Below are positions 28,974 to 37,950 of a DNA stretch of 64,000 nt, in pieces. The notes under the pieces were generated by a model, which had not been told where the DNA came from, made no database searches, and saw only the letters and a program-made list of their open reading frames with translations. Made by a program: the position numbers and the translations under genes. How positions within the stretch are numbered: the first letter of the stretch is position 1; each line of letters starts with the position of its first letter. The stretch comes from Gemmatimonadota bacterium (lineage in GTDB: Bacteria; Gemmatimonadota; Gemmatimonadetes; Gemmatimonadales; Gemmatimonadaceae). The stretch covers positions 62,001 to 126,000 of the forward strand of contig BJHH01000006.1 of NCBI GenBank assembly GCA_014192065.1, read 5' to 3'.

Positions 28974-29741
28974 ATGGCCAGTGCAGAAACTGAGGAGCTC
29001 GACGTCCAAGCGCAGGCCAACGCCGCCGCGGCTGGAGCTCCGATCAAGCGCGCGTATGTGCAGCGCATCTTCTCCGACATCGCGCCGAGGTATGACCTGC
29101 TCAATCAGGTGCTCAGCCTCGGCATCGACCGGTCGTGGAGGCGCGCGGCCATCGCTGCGCTCGGATGGCCGCGCTGTCCGGCCGGCACCTATCTCGATCT
29201 GTGCGCCGGCACACTGGACGTGTCGGCGGCACTCGCCGCCACGCCAGGATTTCGCGGCGACATCATCGCCGCCGACTTCGCCGAGCCGATGCTTCGTGCT
29301 GGGCGTGAGAAGGGGAGGGCGGGGCGGATCGCCTCGGTCGTTGCCGATGCGCTGTCCCTGCCACTGCCGGACGGCTCCTGCGACGGCTCGCTGGTGGCGT
29401 TCGGCATTCGCAACGTCGCCGACCTCGAGTACTCGCTTGGGGAAATCTTCCGTGTGCTCAGGCCAGGCGCGCGGTTCGTGATTCTGGAACTGTCCACCCC
29501 CTCGTCGCCGGTACTACGCGCCGCGTACCTGTTTTACTTCCAGCGGCTGCTGCCGATCATTGGCGGGTTCGTCAGCGGACACCGCACCGCCTACCGGTAC
29601 CTGCCGCAGTCGGTCATCCACTTTCCGGAAGGCGACGTGCTCGCCGCCGGTATGCGTCGCGTAGGATTCGTGAACGTCCACTGGCGCCCGCTGACGTATG
29701 GCATTGCGGCGCTGCATGTCGGAGAAAAACCACAGCCATGA
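28974..29741 (+). CDS. menG: Demethylmenaquinone methyltransferase (UbiE family)
   Basis: 255 aa from the ATG at 28974, with AGG upstream; the open frame reaches back to 28704 but that part covers the toast-rack scrap. It methylates demethylmenaquinone with SAM, the last step of menaquinone synthesis. Family motifs: FSDIAPRYDLLNQVLSLGID near 35, YLDLCAGTLDVSAAL (SAM site), and the RNVADLEYSLGEIFRVLRPG segment. Ends with PLTYGIAALHVGEK as usual. The stop overlaps the ubiD start (ATGA). Confidence 0.92.
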   Translation: MASAETEELDVQAQANAAAAGAPIKRAYVQRIFSDIAPRYDLLNQVLSLGIDRSWRRAAIAALGWPRCPAGTYLDLCAGTLDVSAALAATPGFRGDIIAADFAEPMLRAGREKGRAGRIASVVADALSLPLPDGSCDGSLVAFGIRNVADLEYSLGEIFRVLRPGARFVILELSTPSSPVLRAAYLFYFQRLLPIIGGFVSGHRTAYRYLPQSVIHFPEGDVLAAGMRRVGFVNVHWRPLTYGIAALHVGEKPQP

Positions 29742-31219
29742 CGCTCGATACTCTTTCGGATTTCATCGCCGCCATCGACGCGGCCGGCGAACTCGTTCGG
29801 ATCACCGAGCCGGTGCGCGTGAAACTTGAACTCACCGAGATCGCCGACCGCGTGATGAAACAGCCCGGCGGCGGCAAGGCGCTGCTGTTCGAACAGGTGA
29901 TCCTCGACGATGGATCACCTGCGCCGTACCCAGTGGCCATCAACCTGTTCGGCTCGATGCAACGCATGGCGATGTCGCTCGGCGTAAAGGAACTCGACGA
30001 GCATGGCGCGCGGATTACGGCGCTGCTCGACATGAAAGTGCCCGAAGGGCTGATGGGCAAGCTGTCGCTGCTGCCGCGCCTGCTCGAGGTGTCCAAGTTT
30101 CCGCCGCGCATGCAGAGCGGCACGCCGCCCTGCCAGGAAGTGGTCTGGCGCGGCGACGAGGTGAATCTCGCGCAACTCCCCATCCCCACCTGCTGGCCGC
30201 AGGACGGCGGGCCGTACATCACACTGCCGATGGTGATCTCGAAGGACCCTAAGCGCGGCATCCGTAACGTCGGCATGTACCGCGTGCAGGTGATGTCGCG
30301 CAACACGGTCGCGATGCACTGGCAGCGCCATAAGGTGGGTGCGGCGCACTGGCGCGAGATGGCCGAGCGTGGCGAGACGATGCCGGTTGTGATCGCCATC
30401 GGCGCCGATCCCGCTTCGGTCTATTCGGCCAGCGCCCCGCTGCCGCCGACGGTGGACGAGTTCATCTTCGCCGGATTTCTTCGCAAATCACCCGTCCACC
30501 TCGCCAAGGCCGTCACCTGCGACCTCGAGGTCCCGGCCGAGGCGGAGTTCGTGATCGAGGGCTACATCGATCCGCGCGAACCGCTGGTCACGGAAGGGCC
30601 GTTTGGCGATCACACGGGCTTCTATTCCGAAGCGGACCTGTACCCGCTGGTGCACGTCACGGCGGTGACGATGCGCAAGACACCGATCTATATGACGACG
30701 ATCGTCGGTCGCCCGCCAATGGAGGATTTCTACCTCGGCCACGCGACGGAGCGGATCTTCCTACCGCTCCTCAAACTCACCGTGCCCGAGATCGTGGATT
30801 ATCACATGCCGGCCGAGGGGATCTTTCACAACCTCGTGTTCGTGTCCATCAAGAAAGAGTATCCCGGCCAAGCGTTCAAGGTCATGAACGCGATGTGGGG
30901 CGCTGGCCTGATGTCGCTGGCGAAGATGTTGGTCGTGGTGGACGATTGGGTGAACGTACGCGACCCGCAGGAGGCGTGGTGGGTGGCGCTCAACAACATC
31001 GACCCCGAACGCGACGCGCGGTTCACGATGGGTCCGGTCGATGTGCTCGATCATTCGAGTCGCACCTTTACCTATGGGTCGAAGATCGGCTTCGACGGCA
31101 CGAAAAAGTTTCCGGAGGAAGGATTCACGCGGAACTGGCCAGAGGTGATCGTGATGGACCACGCAACGAAGGCCAACATCGACGCGATCTGGCCCCGGCT
31201 TGGGCTCGGCGGTCGGTGA
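29738..31219 (+). CDS. ubiD: UbiD-family decarboxylase (menaquinone pathway, MqnL-like)
   Basis: 493 aa. UbiD enzymes use prenylated FMN to decarboxylate aromatic acids. Seen: VMKQPGGGKALLFEQV near the front, NLFGSMQRMAMSLG, NVGMYRVQVM with the metal/prFMN region, and the Glu-Arg-Glu area EGPFGDHTGFYSEAD. In the futalosine route this enzyme (MqnL) removes the carboxyl after prenylation. The neighbours menG, ubiA and ubiX support that reading. It overlaps the next gene by 4 bases (GTGA). Confidence 0.9.
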   Translation: MTLDTLSDFIAAIDAAGELVRITEPVRVKLELTEIADRVMKQPGGGKALLFEQVILDDGSPAPYPVAINLFGSMQRMAMSLGVKELDEHGARITALLDMKVPEGLMGKLSLLPRLLEVSKFPPRMQSGTPPCQEVVWRGDEVNLAQLPIPTCWPQDGGPYITLPMVISKDPKRGIRNVGMYRVQVMSRNTVAMHWQRHKVGAAHWREMAERGETMPVVIAIGADPASVYSASAPLPPTVDEFIFAGFLRKSPVHLAKAVTCDLEVPAEAEFVIEGYIDPREPLVTEGPFGDHTGFYSEADLYPLVHVTAVTMRKTPIYMTTIVGRPPMEDFYLGHATERIFLPLLKLTVPEIVDYHMPAEGIFHNLVFVSIKKEYPGQAFKVMNAMWGAGLMSLAKMLVVVDDWVNVRDPQEAWWVALNNIDPERDARFTMGPVDVLDHSSRTFTYGSKIGFDGTKKFPEEGFTRNWPEVIVMDHATKANIDAIWPRLGLGGR

Positions 31220-32133
31220 TCCCGCCCGTGATTCTGCGCGAGGGGCAAACGCTCCACGGCGGGTCGTTGTGGGTGCGGTACGCCAACTTCGTGCGGCTGC
31301 CGCACACGGTGTTCGCTTTGCCATTCGCCCTGGTCGGCGTGGTGCTCGCGTCATACCGCGCGCCCATGCAGTGGAGCGCCGTCGGTTGGGCTATTGTGGC
31401 GTTCACGGCGGCCCGATTCGCCGCGATGGGATTCAACCGGATTGCTGATCGCGCGTACGACGCCATGAATCCGCGCACGGCGATGCGCGAGATCCCCGCC
31501 GGACTCCTGACCGTGCGTGAGGCGACGATCGCCGTCGTGGTCGCGGCGCTGCTCTTCGTCGTGGCGGCGTGGCAGATCAACCCGATCTGCCTGATGCTTT
31601 CGCCGATCGCGCTGGCGTGGGTGCTTTTTTATAGCCTGACCAAACGATTCACCCGCTGGTCGCATCTCGTGCTTGGCCTCGGGATGGGCATCGCGCCCGT
31701 GGGCGGCTACCTCGCGATGACCGGCGCATGGAGTGCGCCGTGGTGGGTGCTGCCCGTGCTGGCCGGTGCCGTAATGACTTGGGGCGCTGGCTTCGATCTG
31801 CTCTACGCGCTGCAGGACATCGCCTTTGACCGTCAGCACCGGCTCCACTCCATCCCCGCGTCAATCGGAATCCCCAAAACGATTCGCCTGTCGCGCGCTC
31901 TGCATGCGGCGACCGTGGGACTCCTCGCCATCGTCGTCGCCGAAGTGGTCGGGCTCGACCGCGCCGCGCTGGGGTCGTGGGTGGGTGTCGCCGCAGTCGC
32001 GGGGCTTCTAGTCTACGAACATTCACTGATCTCGCACGACGATCAGTCCCGCCTTGATGCGGCGTTTTTCACCATGAACGGCGTGATCAGTATCGTGTTC
32101 TTCGCCTGTATTCTCCTCGACCGAATCGTCTGA
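31216..32133 (+). CDS. ubiA: UbiA-family prenyltransferase (MqnP-like)
   Basis: 305 aa with a GTG start overlapping the ubiD stop by 4 bases; the longer frame back to 30895 runs inside ubiD. Eight to nine membrane helices. The two Asp-rich motifs are NRIADRAYDAMNPRT near residue 75 and LQDIAFDRQHRLHSIP near 200. It attaches the isoprenoid tail to the aromatic ring. Placed between UbiD and UbiX, it most likely works as MqnP of the futalosine pathway rather than as ubiquinone UbiA. The next gene starts in its stop (TGATG). Confidence 0.88.
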   Translation: MIPPVILREGQTLHGGSLWVRYANFVRLPHTVFALPFALVGVVLASYRAPMQWSAVGWAIVAFTAARFAAMGFNRIADRAYDAMNPRTAMREIPAGLLTVREATIAVVVAALLFVVAAWQINPICLMLSPIALAWVLFYSLTKRFTRWSHLVLGLGMGIAPVGGYLAMTGAWSAPWWVLPVLAGAVMTWGAGFDLLYALQDIAFDRQHRLHSIPASIGIPKTIRLSRALHAATVGLLAIVVAEVVGLDRAALGSWVGVAAVAGLLVYEHSLISHDDQSRLDAAFFTMNGVISIVFFACILLDRIV

Positions 32134-32729
32134 TGACCAAACCGGTGGCACTGCCCGTGGTGTTTGCGCTCACCGGCGCGAGTGGCGCGCCGTATGCGAT
32201 TCGGCTGTTGCGTGCACTCGTCGATCTCAAGCGCGAAACCTGGCTCGTGGTGTCGGCGCACGGCTTTCGTCTGCTCAAGACCGAGTCGGATGTGGGCGAC
32301 CTCGACGAGTTGCGGCTCGCCGTTGGCGCCGCCGGATTCGACGGGTACGTGAAGGTGTTCGATGACGGCGACCGTGGCGCCGCGCCGGCCAGTGGGTCGG
32401 TGCTCACGGCGGGTATGGTGATCTGCCCCTGTTCGATGGGAACGATCGCCTCGATCGCTGCAGGGACATCGCGCTCGCTCGTCGAGCGCGCGGCCGACGT
32501 CACGCTCAAGGAACGGCGCAAGCTCGTCGTCGTGCCGCGCGAGTCACCGCTCTCGGCGATCCACCTCGAGAACATGTTGCGTCTCACGCGAGCGGGCGGT
32601 GTCGTGCTCCCCGCCTCGCCGGGCTTCTACAACAAGCCACAGGGCGCCGACGAACTCGTGGACTTTATTGCCGCGCGGGTGCTCGACCAGCTGGGCGTCA
32701 CCCACGAACTCGGAAAACGTTGGGCCTGA
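32133..32729 (+). CDS. ubiX: UbiX flavin prenyltransferase (MqnM-like)
   Basis: 198 aa. Makes prenyl-FMN, the cofactor of UbiD, from FMN and dimethylallyl phosphate. Motifs: TGASGAPYAIRLLRAL at 13-28, ICPCSMGTIASIAAGTSRSL near 95, and VVPRESPLSAIHLENMLRL near 132. Length is normal. Directly coupled to ubiA, so cofactor and enzyme are made together. Confidence 0.94.
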   Translation: MTKPVALPVVFALTGASGAPYAIRLLRALVDLKRETWLVVSAHGFRLLKTESDVGDLDELRLAVGAAGFDGYVKVFDDGDRGAAPASGSVLTAGMVICPCSMGTIASIAAGTSRSLVERAADVTLKERRKLVVVPRESPLSAIHLENMLRLTRAGGVVLPASPGFYNKPQGADELVDFIAARVLDQLGVTHELGKRWA

Positions 32730-32745
32730 CACGGCGACCAGGCAA

Positions 32746-33225
32746 ATGACACGCGACATCGGTCTCATCTCGGACACGCACGGCCTCGTCCGCGCCGACG
32801 TGCACCGCGCCCTCGCCGGCGTCGAGATCATCCTCCATGCCGGCGACGTCGGTGGCGAGGAGATCCTCGCCGAACTCGAGCTCATCGCGCCAGTGCGTGC
32901 CGTGTTCGGAAATACCGACCCACGCGATCACGCCGGTCTGGTTGACGCCCTCGACGTCGTGTTCGACGGAATACGCGTGCACGTGAGCCACGGACACGAG
33001 ATGGGCCGTGCGGGTTCACCAGAGGCCCGTGCGGCCGCGTACGACGCAGACGTGGTCGTGTACGGCCACACGCACAAGCAGCGCGTGGACTGGGTGGGAA
33101 AGCAGCTGGTGGTGAATCCGGGCGCGGCCGGCGCGCGCCGGTTCGACCTCGAGCCTTCGGTTGCTTGGCTGCGCATCACGGATGGACGCGCCGAGGTCAC
33201 CCTGATCGCGCTCGCCGGCGACTGA
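32746..33225 (+). CDS. YfcE/MJ0936-type metallophosphoesterase
   Basis: 159 aa from the ATG at 32746. All metallophosphoesterase motifs are present: ISDTHG, HAGDVGGE, GNTDPRDH, SHGHEMG and YGHTHKQ. Small proteins of this kind hydrolyse phosphodiesters in vitro; the true substrate is generally unknown. It follows ubiX by 16 bases and may share the transcript. Its last 29 bases overlap, tail to tail, the end of the GIY-YIG gene on the other strand. Confidence 0.85.
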   Translation: MTRDIGLISDTHGLVRADVHRALAGVEIILHAGDVGGEEILAELELIAPVRAVFGNTDPRDHAGLVDALDVVFDGIRVHVSHGHEMGRAGSPEARAAAYDADVVVYGHTHKQRVDWVGKQLVVNPGAAGARRFDLEPSVAWLRITDGRAEVTLIALAGD

Positions 33226-34366
33226 GGGACTCAGCGCGCTGCGCCAGCGTCGCTACGCCCGGCCCGGTGGTGCGTTCGAGTTCCTTGGGATGCGCGCGGA
33301 ACCAGCTAGCCAGCAATAAGAGCTCGTCGACCTCGTGCGATGGTACAGCACCGCTGTCGCGTGTCACCGAGCCGAATACGTTGGCGACACTGGCGTCTAG
33401 GAGCGCTCGCTCGCGCGCGTTGCGCGGCGCGGGACTCTCATGCCGCACGCGGCCGCGCCTGATGACATAGACGCGATCGTCACCATCCTGCCCAGCCACC
33501 TGATAGGTGAACGTTAGGGACTCGACCGCAACCCGGAGCCGCACGAACTGATTCTGGAGCGACTCCAGCCGTACGACCTTGTCGCGCAGCGACGCCGCCC
33601 GTTCGAATTCCAGCCGTTCGCTCGAGGCTTCCATCGCCTCACGCAGCACGGAGATCGGGGCATCGTGGCGGCCGGCAAGAAACTCGCGTGCCAGCCGCAC
33701 CCGCTCGTCGTAGTCCGACCTGGTGGTCGCCGCCACACAGGGGCCAAGACAACGGCCAATTTCGTAGCGAATGCAGCCAGGCGTCCGTGGCACGGCGGCG
33801 GACGGTACTTCCTGGTCGGCGAAATGCATTGGCGTGTCGAGCGAGCAGTCGCGGAGGCCGAGGGCGTCGTTGAGCTCGCGCAGCGCGGCGGCTAGCTGAA
33901 CCGCCCCGTGAAACGGACCGAAATAGGTCGCCGCGTCGTCGCCTTGGGCGCCGCGCACAACGTGAAGCTTTGGGGCAGGTGCCGCGGTCAGTTGGATGAA
34001 GGCGTAGTGCCGAGCGTCGCGCTTCATCGCCACGTTGTACCGCGGCCGCCATCGCTTGATCAGCCGCAGCTCCGTAAGACAGGCCGCGAACTCGCTCGGC
34101 TCGTAGTCCCACACGACGCTGCCAGCCTCCGCGATCATACGCGCGCTCTTGTCGCGCGGATACTCGGCGCGAAAGTGTGTGAGCAGGCGCGTGCGCACGC
34201 CCTTCGTCTTGCCGACGTAGAGCACCTCGCCATCCGGCGCCAGCAGCCGGTACGTGCCGGGCTGGTTGCGCGCATCGCGCTTGACCACAGCGAGCATCGC
34301 ATGACGTCGCTCGTGGACCAGCGGCGGCAGTTCCTTGCGGCGACGTCGGCGCCTAGCCATCAGCAT
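33197..34366 (-). CDS. Minimal UvrC-like GIY-YIG nuclease
   Basis: 389 aa from the ATG at 34366 (another ATG at 34360); the frame runs upstream but lies in mutM. The front carries a GIY-YIG domain at about 35-115 (GTYRLL, EVLYVGKTKGVRTRLLTHF, the catalytic Glu region ELRLIKRWRPRYN). A Cys patch CIRYEIGRCLGPC lies near 205, then a UVR-type helix pair near 255 (RLEFERAASLRDKVVRLESL). The RNase H-like second nuclease domain and the helix-hairpin-helix of true UvrC are missing. It thus resembles the N-terminal half of UvrC (Cho-like or the UvrC part of DnaQ-UvrC fusions). With mutM next to it, a DNA repair role is likely. Confidence 0.75.
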   Translation of the reverse strand: MLMARRRRRRKELPPLVHERRHAMLAVVKRDARNQPGTYRLLAPDGEVLYVGKTKGVRTRLLTHFRAEYPRDKSARMIAEAGSVVWDYEPSEFAACLTELRLIKRWRPRYNVAMKRDARHYAFIQLTAAPAPKLHVVRGAQGDDAATYFGPFHGAVQLAAALRELNDALGLRDCSLDTPMHFADQEVPSAAVPRTPGCIRYEIGRCLGPCVAATTRSDYDERVRLAREFLAGRHDAPISVLREAMEASSERLEFERAASLRDKVVRLESLQNQFVRLRVAVESLTFTYQVAGQDGDDRVYVIRRGRVRHESPAPRNARERALLDASVANVFGSVTRDSGAVPSHEVDELLLLASWFRAHPKELERTTGPGVATLAQRAESLSRRRARSG

Positions 34367-34385
34367 CGGCTCGGAGCGGCCGCCG

Positions 34386-35216
34386 TCATTTCTGGCATTT
34401 CGTGCACCAGACGGTGATCCGGTTCTCGATGGCGTGCGTCGAGCGGAGCATCGTGCCACACCGAACGCAGGGCTCGCCTTGCCGGCTGTAGACCTTGGCG
34501 AGTTCGAGGAAGCCGCCTCGCTGGCCGTTGGGGTCGCGGTAGTCGCGGAAGCTCGTCCCGCCCTGCGCCACGGCAGCCGAGAGTATGGCACGCGCCTCGG
34601 CGAATAGCCGCGCCGATTCGGCGAGCGTCAGTGTCGATGCGCGGCGTGACGGGCGGATCTTGGCGAGCCAGAGCGCTTCGTTCGCGTAGATGTTGCCGAT
34701 GCCGGCCACGCGGCGTTGGTCCATCAGCACCGTCTTGATCGCGCGTCGGGAGCTTCGAACGTTGGCGGCGAAGATGGCGTCGGTGAACGCTGGATCAAGC
34801 GGCTCAGGCCCCAGCCCGGCTTCCCAGTCGACGAATCGCGCGGGCGTCATGAGTGCCACGGTGCCGAGTCGTCGCACGTCACGGTAGCGCAACGCAGTGC
34901 CGTCGGTGAAGGCGAAGACGATCGCGGTGTAATCGTCCGCGCCCCTGGCCCAGCCTGCGCGTTCGATGTCCAGCGACCCGGTGAACCGGGGGGAGACAAC
35001 CAGCCGATCGCCGGTCGATAGGTCGGCGATGACGTATTTCGCCCGCCGCCAAAAATTCTCGAGCGTGGCGCCGCGCGCGCGTGTGGCCAGGGCGTGCGGC
35101 GTACAGTCGCGTAGCACGTTGGGGCGGTGAACCTTGACCGAGTCGATGGTGGCATGGCGCACCGCCGAGCGGTGCAGGACGCGTGCCATCGTTTCGACTT
35201 CCGGCAGCTCAGGCAC
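34386..35216 (-). CDS. mutM: Formamidopyrimidine-DNA glycosylase
   Basis: 276 aa. The GTG at 35216 is chosen because it places the required Pro2-Glu3 (PELPEVET) right after the start Met. It removes 8-oxoguanine and nicks the strand by beta/delta elimination. Further motifs: ENFWRRAKYVIADL with the conserved Lys region, MDQRRVAGIGNIYANE in the helix-two-turn-helix, and a C-terminal zinc finger CVRCGT with CTKCQK. The start lies 8 bases inside the end of purD. The GIY-YIG gene follows after 19 bases. Confidence 0.94.
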   Translation of the reverse strand: MPELPEVETMARVLHRSAVRHATIDSVKVHRPNVLRDCTPHALATRARGATLENFWRRAKYVIADLSTGDRLVVSPRFTGSLDIERAGWARGADDYTAIVFAFTDGTALRYRDVRRLGTVALMTPARFVDWEAGLGPEPLDPAFTDAIFAANVRSSRRAIKTVLMDQRRVAGIGNIYANEALWLAKIRPSRRASTLTLAESARLFAEARAILSAAVAQGGTSFRDYRDPNGQRGGFLELAKVYSRQGEPCVRCGTMLRSTHAIENRITVWCTKCQK

Positions 35217-36501
35217 GCGAGGCCGACGATGCCCGTTGCAGGTCGCGCCAGCCGATGTCGCGCCGAAACTGGCGTCCAGCGAACTGCACATCGGCGGCAT
35301 AGCCCGCACTGGCGCGCTGCGCATCCGCGAGCGTCTCTGCCACGGCCGTGACGGCCAGCACGCGGCCGCCCAAGGTGACCAGCGCGCCCGACGCATCGCG
35401 CGTGGTGCCGGCGTGGAACACGGTCACCCCGTCGCGAGGGGCCGGGAGCGTGATGGCATCTCCACTCTTCACAGTGCCCGGGTAGCCGCCTGCGGCGACG
35501 ACGGTCGTCACGGCAGCGGCGTTCTTCCAGGCCAGCGCGGGTGCCCCAGCCAGCGAGTCCCCGGCGGCTATGGCCCGCATTGGCTCGAGCAGCGACGAGT
35601 CGAGTAGTGGCAGAATCGCCTCCGTTTCCGGGTCGCCGAACCGACAGTTGAACTCCACGACTTTCGGGCCGGTCGGCGTCATCATCAGGCCGGCGTAAAG
35701 GAGTCCGGTGAATGGGCACCCGTCAGCCCGCATGGCGGCCAGCGTCGGCAGGAACACGCGATCCAACGCGAGATCAGCCGTCGCTTGTGTCGCAACGGAC
35801 ACCGGCGCGTACGCGCCCATTCCGCCCGTGTTTGGCCCGGTCTCGCCCTCGCCGACCCGCTTATGGTCCTGTGCGGCAATCATGGGGACTACGTGCGTCC
35901 CGTCGGTGAGTGCGAAGATCGAGAGCTCCTCGCCCGTCATGAACTCCTCCACCAACAGTTCGGCGCCGGCGTCGCCGAATGCGCGGCGGTCGAGCATCAT
36001 CTCGATGGCATCGTCGGCTTCGGCGAGTGTGAGCGCGACCACCACGCCTTTGCCTGCCGCGAGTCCGGTGGCCTTGATCACGACGGGTGCGCCGAGCTGC
36101 CGAGCGGCGGCCTTGGCGGCAGCGGTGTCGCTGAAGAATCGCGCGGTGGCCGTTGGCACACCGGCGCGCGCCATCAGCGACTTGGCCCACGATTTCGACG
36201 TTTCGATGCGCGCGGCGGAGCGCGTCGGGCCGAAGACGGGCAGTGCCTGCGCGCGGAAATGGTCCACGAGCCCTGCGTCGAGCGGCCCTTCCGGACCGAC
36301 GACCGTCACATCCACCCGCTCCTGGTGCGCGAGCCGTGCCAGCGCGGCGATATCGGTTGCCGCAATCGGTTCGCAGCGCGCGAGCTCCGCGATCCCCGGA
36401 TTCCCCGGGGCGGCGATCAGTTCCAGCGAGGGATCGTCGCGGCGGAGTTTCCATGCGAGCGCATGTTCGCGCGCCCCTCCGCCCACGATGAGGACTTTCA
36501 C
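35209..36501 (-). CDS. purD: Phosphoribosylamine-glycine ligase (GAR synthetase)
   Basis: 430 aa from the GTG at 36501; the longer frame adds a basic leader that overlaps the upstream small ORF. ATP-grasp enzyme of step two of purine synthesis. Seen: KVLIVGGGAREHALAWKL at the start, the VTVVGPEGPLDAGLVDHF motif, the ATP-grasp core VIKATGLAAGKGVVVA, and VVEFNCRFGDPETEAILP with the Mg ligands. Complete. The GTG overlaps the small-ORF stop by 4 bases. Confidence 0.94.
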   Translation of the reverse strand: MKVLIVGGGAREHALAWKLRRDDPSLELIAAPGNPGIAELARCEPIAATDIAALARLAHQERVDVTVVGPEGPLDAGLVDHFRAQALPVFGPTRSAARIETSKSWAKSLMARAGVPTATARFFSDTAAAKAAARQLGAPVVIKATGLAAGKGVVVALTLAEADDAIEMMLDRRAFGDAGAELLVEEFMTGEELSIFALTDGTHVVPMIAAQDHKRVGEGETGPNTGGMGAYAPVSVATQATADLALDRVFLPTLAAMRADGCPFTGLLYAGLMMTPTGPKVVEFNCRFGDPETEAILPLLDSSLLEPMRAIAAGDSLAGAPALAWKNAAAVTTVVAAGGYPGTVKSGDAITLPAPRDGVTVFHAGTTRDASGALVTLGGRVLAVTAVAETLADAQRASAGYAADVQFAGRQFRRDIGWRDLQRASSASRA

Positions 36502-36650
36502 CGTGCGGCGCCGCGGAACGCGTCGTCGCACGCGCCCTTCGCGCGCCCTACCACATCGGTCAGCTTCGCGAGCGCGGCCTTCGCCGCGGCGCGGTCGGCG
36601 GGGTGTTCCCAGGCGGTGGACGAAATATCAGTCAGGACGATGCAGGTCAT
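36498..36650 (-). CDS. 50-aa ORF coupled to purD, like an M48 peptidase N-terminus
   Basis: The ATG at 36650 has GGAG seven bases upstream, a better ribosome site than most genes here, and the TGA overlaps the purD GTG. The product starts MTCIVLTDISSTAWEHPADR and continues with an Ala/Lys helix, ending at AFRGAAR. The ISSxAxEHPADRAA stretch resembles the first residues of some M48-family metallopeptidases, but no HExxH domain follows. It may be a truncated gene kept because it drives purD translation, or a real small protein. Confidence 0.45.
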   Translation of the reverse strand: MTCIVLTDISSTAWEHPADRAAAKAALAKLTDVVGRAKGACDDAFRGAAR

Positions 36651-36732
36651 CGTGGTCTCCAGGTAGTCGTGCTCCAGCCTATACGGGACGAGCCCAGCAC
36701 AAGTGACGCTGAACCCCCTGCTGATTGGCTCC

Positions 36733-37902
36733 CTAGAATCCCTTGAACGCCTGCTCGAGGTCGGCCAGTAAGTCCTCGACATCCTCAACGCCAACAGAGA
36801 GCCGGATCAGCCCCTCGGTCACTCCAAGCGCGGCCCGACGGTCTACTTCGACCGATGCGTGCGTCATCGACGCCGGGTGGCTGATGAGCGACTCGACGCC
36901 GCCCAGCGACTCAGCGAGCGCGAAGACCCGCACGCGCTGGAGTACCGTGTTCGCGTCTTCCTTGGAGAGCATCTCGACCGAGATCATCCCGCCAAACCCG
37001 CTCATCTGGCGCGCGGCGAGCGCGTGCTGGGGATGCGACGCGAGGCCGGCGTAGAACACCCGTTCCGCACCCAGTCGCTGCTCGAGCCACGCCGCGATGA
37101 TACGCCCGTTGGCGTCGTGCTGCCGCATGCGGAGCGCGAGCGTCTTCGTGCCGCGCATCGCGAGCCACGAGTCAAACGGCCCCGGAATCGCGCCAGCGGC
37201 GTTCACGAGGAATTGCACCCGCGCCGCGAGGTCGTCGTCGTTGAGCACCGCGATCCCGCCGATCATGTCGCTGTGGCCGTTCAGGTACTTGGTGGTCGAG
37301 TGATAGACCACGTCGGCGCCCGATTCGAGGGGGCGCTGCAGGACCGGCGACGCAAAGGTATTGTCCACGATCAACATCGCCTGCTTCCGCTTGGCAATCG
37401 CCGCCGCGGCCGCGATGTCGGTGATGCGCATCAGCGGATTCGTCGGCGTCTCCACGAGGATCGCCACCGTCTTTGCCGTGCACGCATCCTCGATCCGTTG
37501 CGGGTCGCGCGTGTCCACGAAACTGAACGTCAACCCGAACTTCTTGAGCACTTTGTCGAACAGGCGGTACGTGCCGCCGTACACGTTCTCGCCGCAGACG
37601 ATGTGATCGCCGGACTTGAATAGCAGCATGAGCGAGGTGAGACAGCCCATGCCGCTCGAGAACGCGAATCCATGTCTCGCGCCTTCAAGCGAGGCGACAT
37701 TGCGCTCAAAGGCTTCGCGGGTGGGGTTCTTGCCGCGGGCGTATTCGTAGCCTGTGTTCACACCGAGGGCTTGCTGCACGAAGGTGCTGGTCTGCACGAT
37801 CGGCGGCATAATCGCGCCGGTGGTCGGGTCGGGGCGTTGTCCTGCATGGATGCCGCGGGTCGAAAACCCGTACGTGGCGTCGTCGTCGAAGGCTCGGGTC
37901 AT
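36733..37902 (-). CDS. PLP-dependent trans-sulfuration enzyme (cystathionine gamma-synthase/lyase family)
   Basis: 389 aa. Cys/Met metabolism PLP family. Seen: TGYEYARGKNPTREAFE near 53, the SSGMGCLTSLMLLFKSGDH turn, ETPTNPLMRITD near 150, DNTFASPVLQRPLE, the PLP Lys in YHSTTKYLNGHSD near 204, and PGPFDSWLAMRGTKTL. Family members make cystathionine (MetB), split it (CGL) or act on other sulfur amino acids; sequence alone does not decide here. The neighbouring genes (purD, glmM) give no sulfur context. Confidence 0.88.
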   Translation of the reverse strand: MTRAFDDDATYGFSTRGIHAGQRPDPTTGAIMPPIVQTSTFVQQALGVNTGYEYARGKNPTREAFERNVASLEGARHGFAFSSGMGCLTSLMLLFKSGDHIVCGENVYGGTYRLFDKVLKKFGLTFSFVDTRDPQRIEDACTAKTVAILVETPTNPLMRITDIAAAAAIAKRKQAMLIVDNTFASPVLQRPLESGADVVYHSTTKYLNGHSDMIGGIAVLNDDDLAARVQFLVNAAGAIPGPFDSWLAMRGTKTLALRMRQHDANGRIIAAWLEQRLGAERVFYAGLASHPQHALAARQMSGFGGMISVEMLSKEDANTVLQRVRVFALAESLGGVESLISHPASMTHASVEVDRRAALGVTEGLIRLSVGVEDVEDLLADLEQAFKGF

Positions 37903-37950
37903 AGGGCTGAAAGATAGCCGCGCGACGGGCGCGTGTCTTAGCTTTCCCAG

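Noticed and set aside
33197-34366. Full-length UvrC
   Set aside because: At 389 aa the second nuclease domain and helix-hairpin-helix region are missing, and no matching frame is found downstream.
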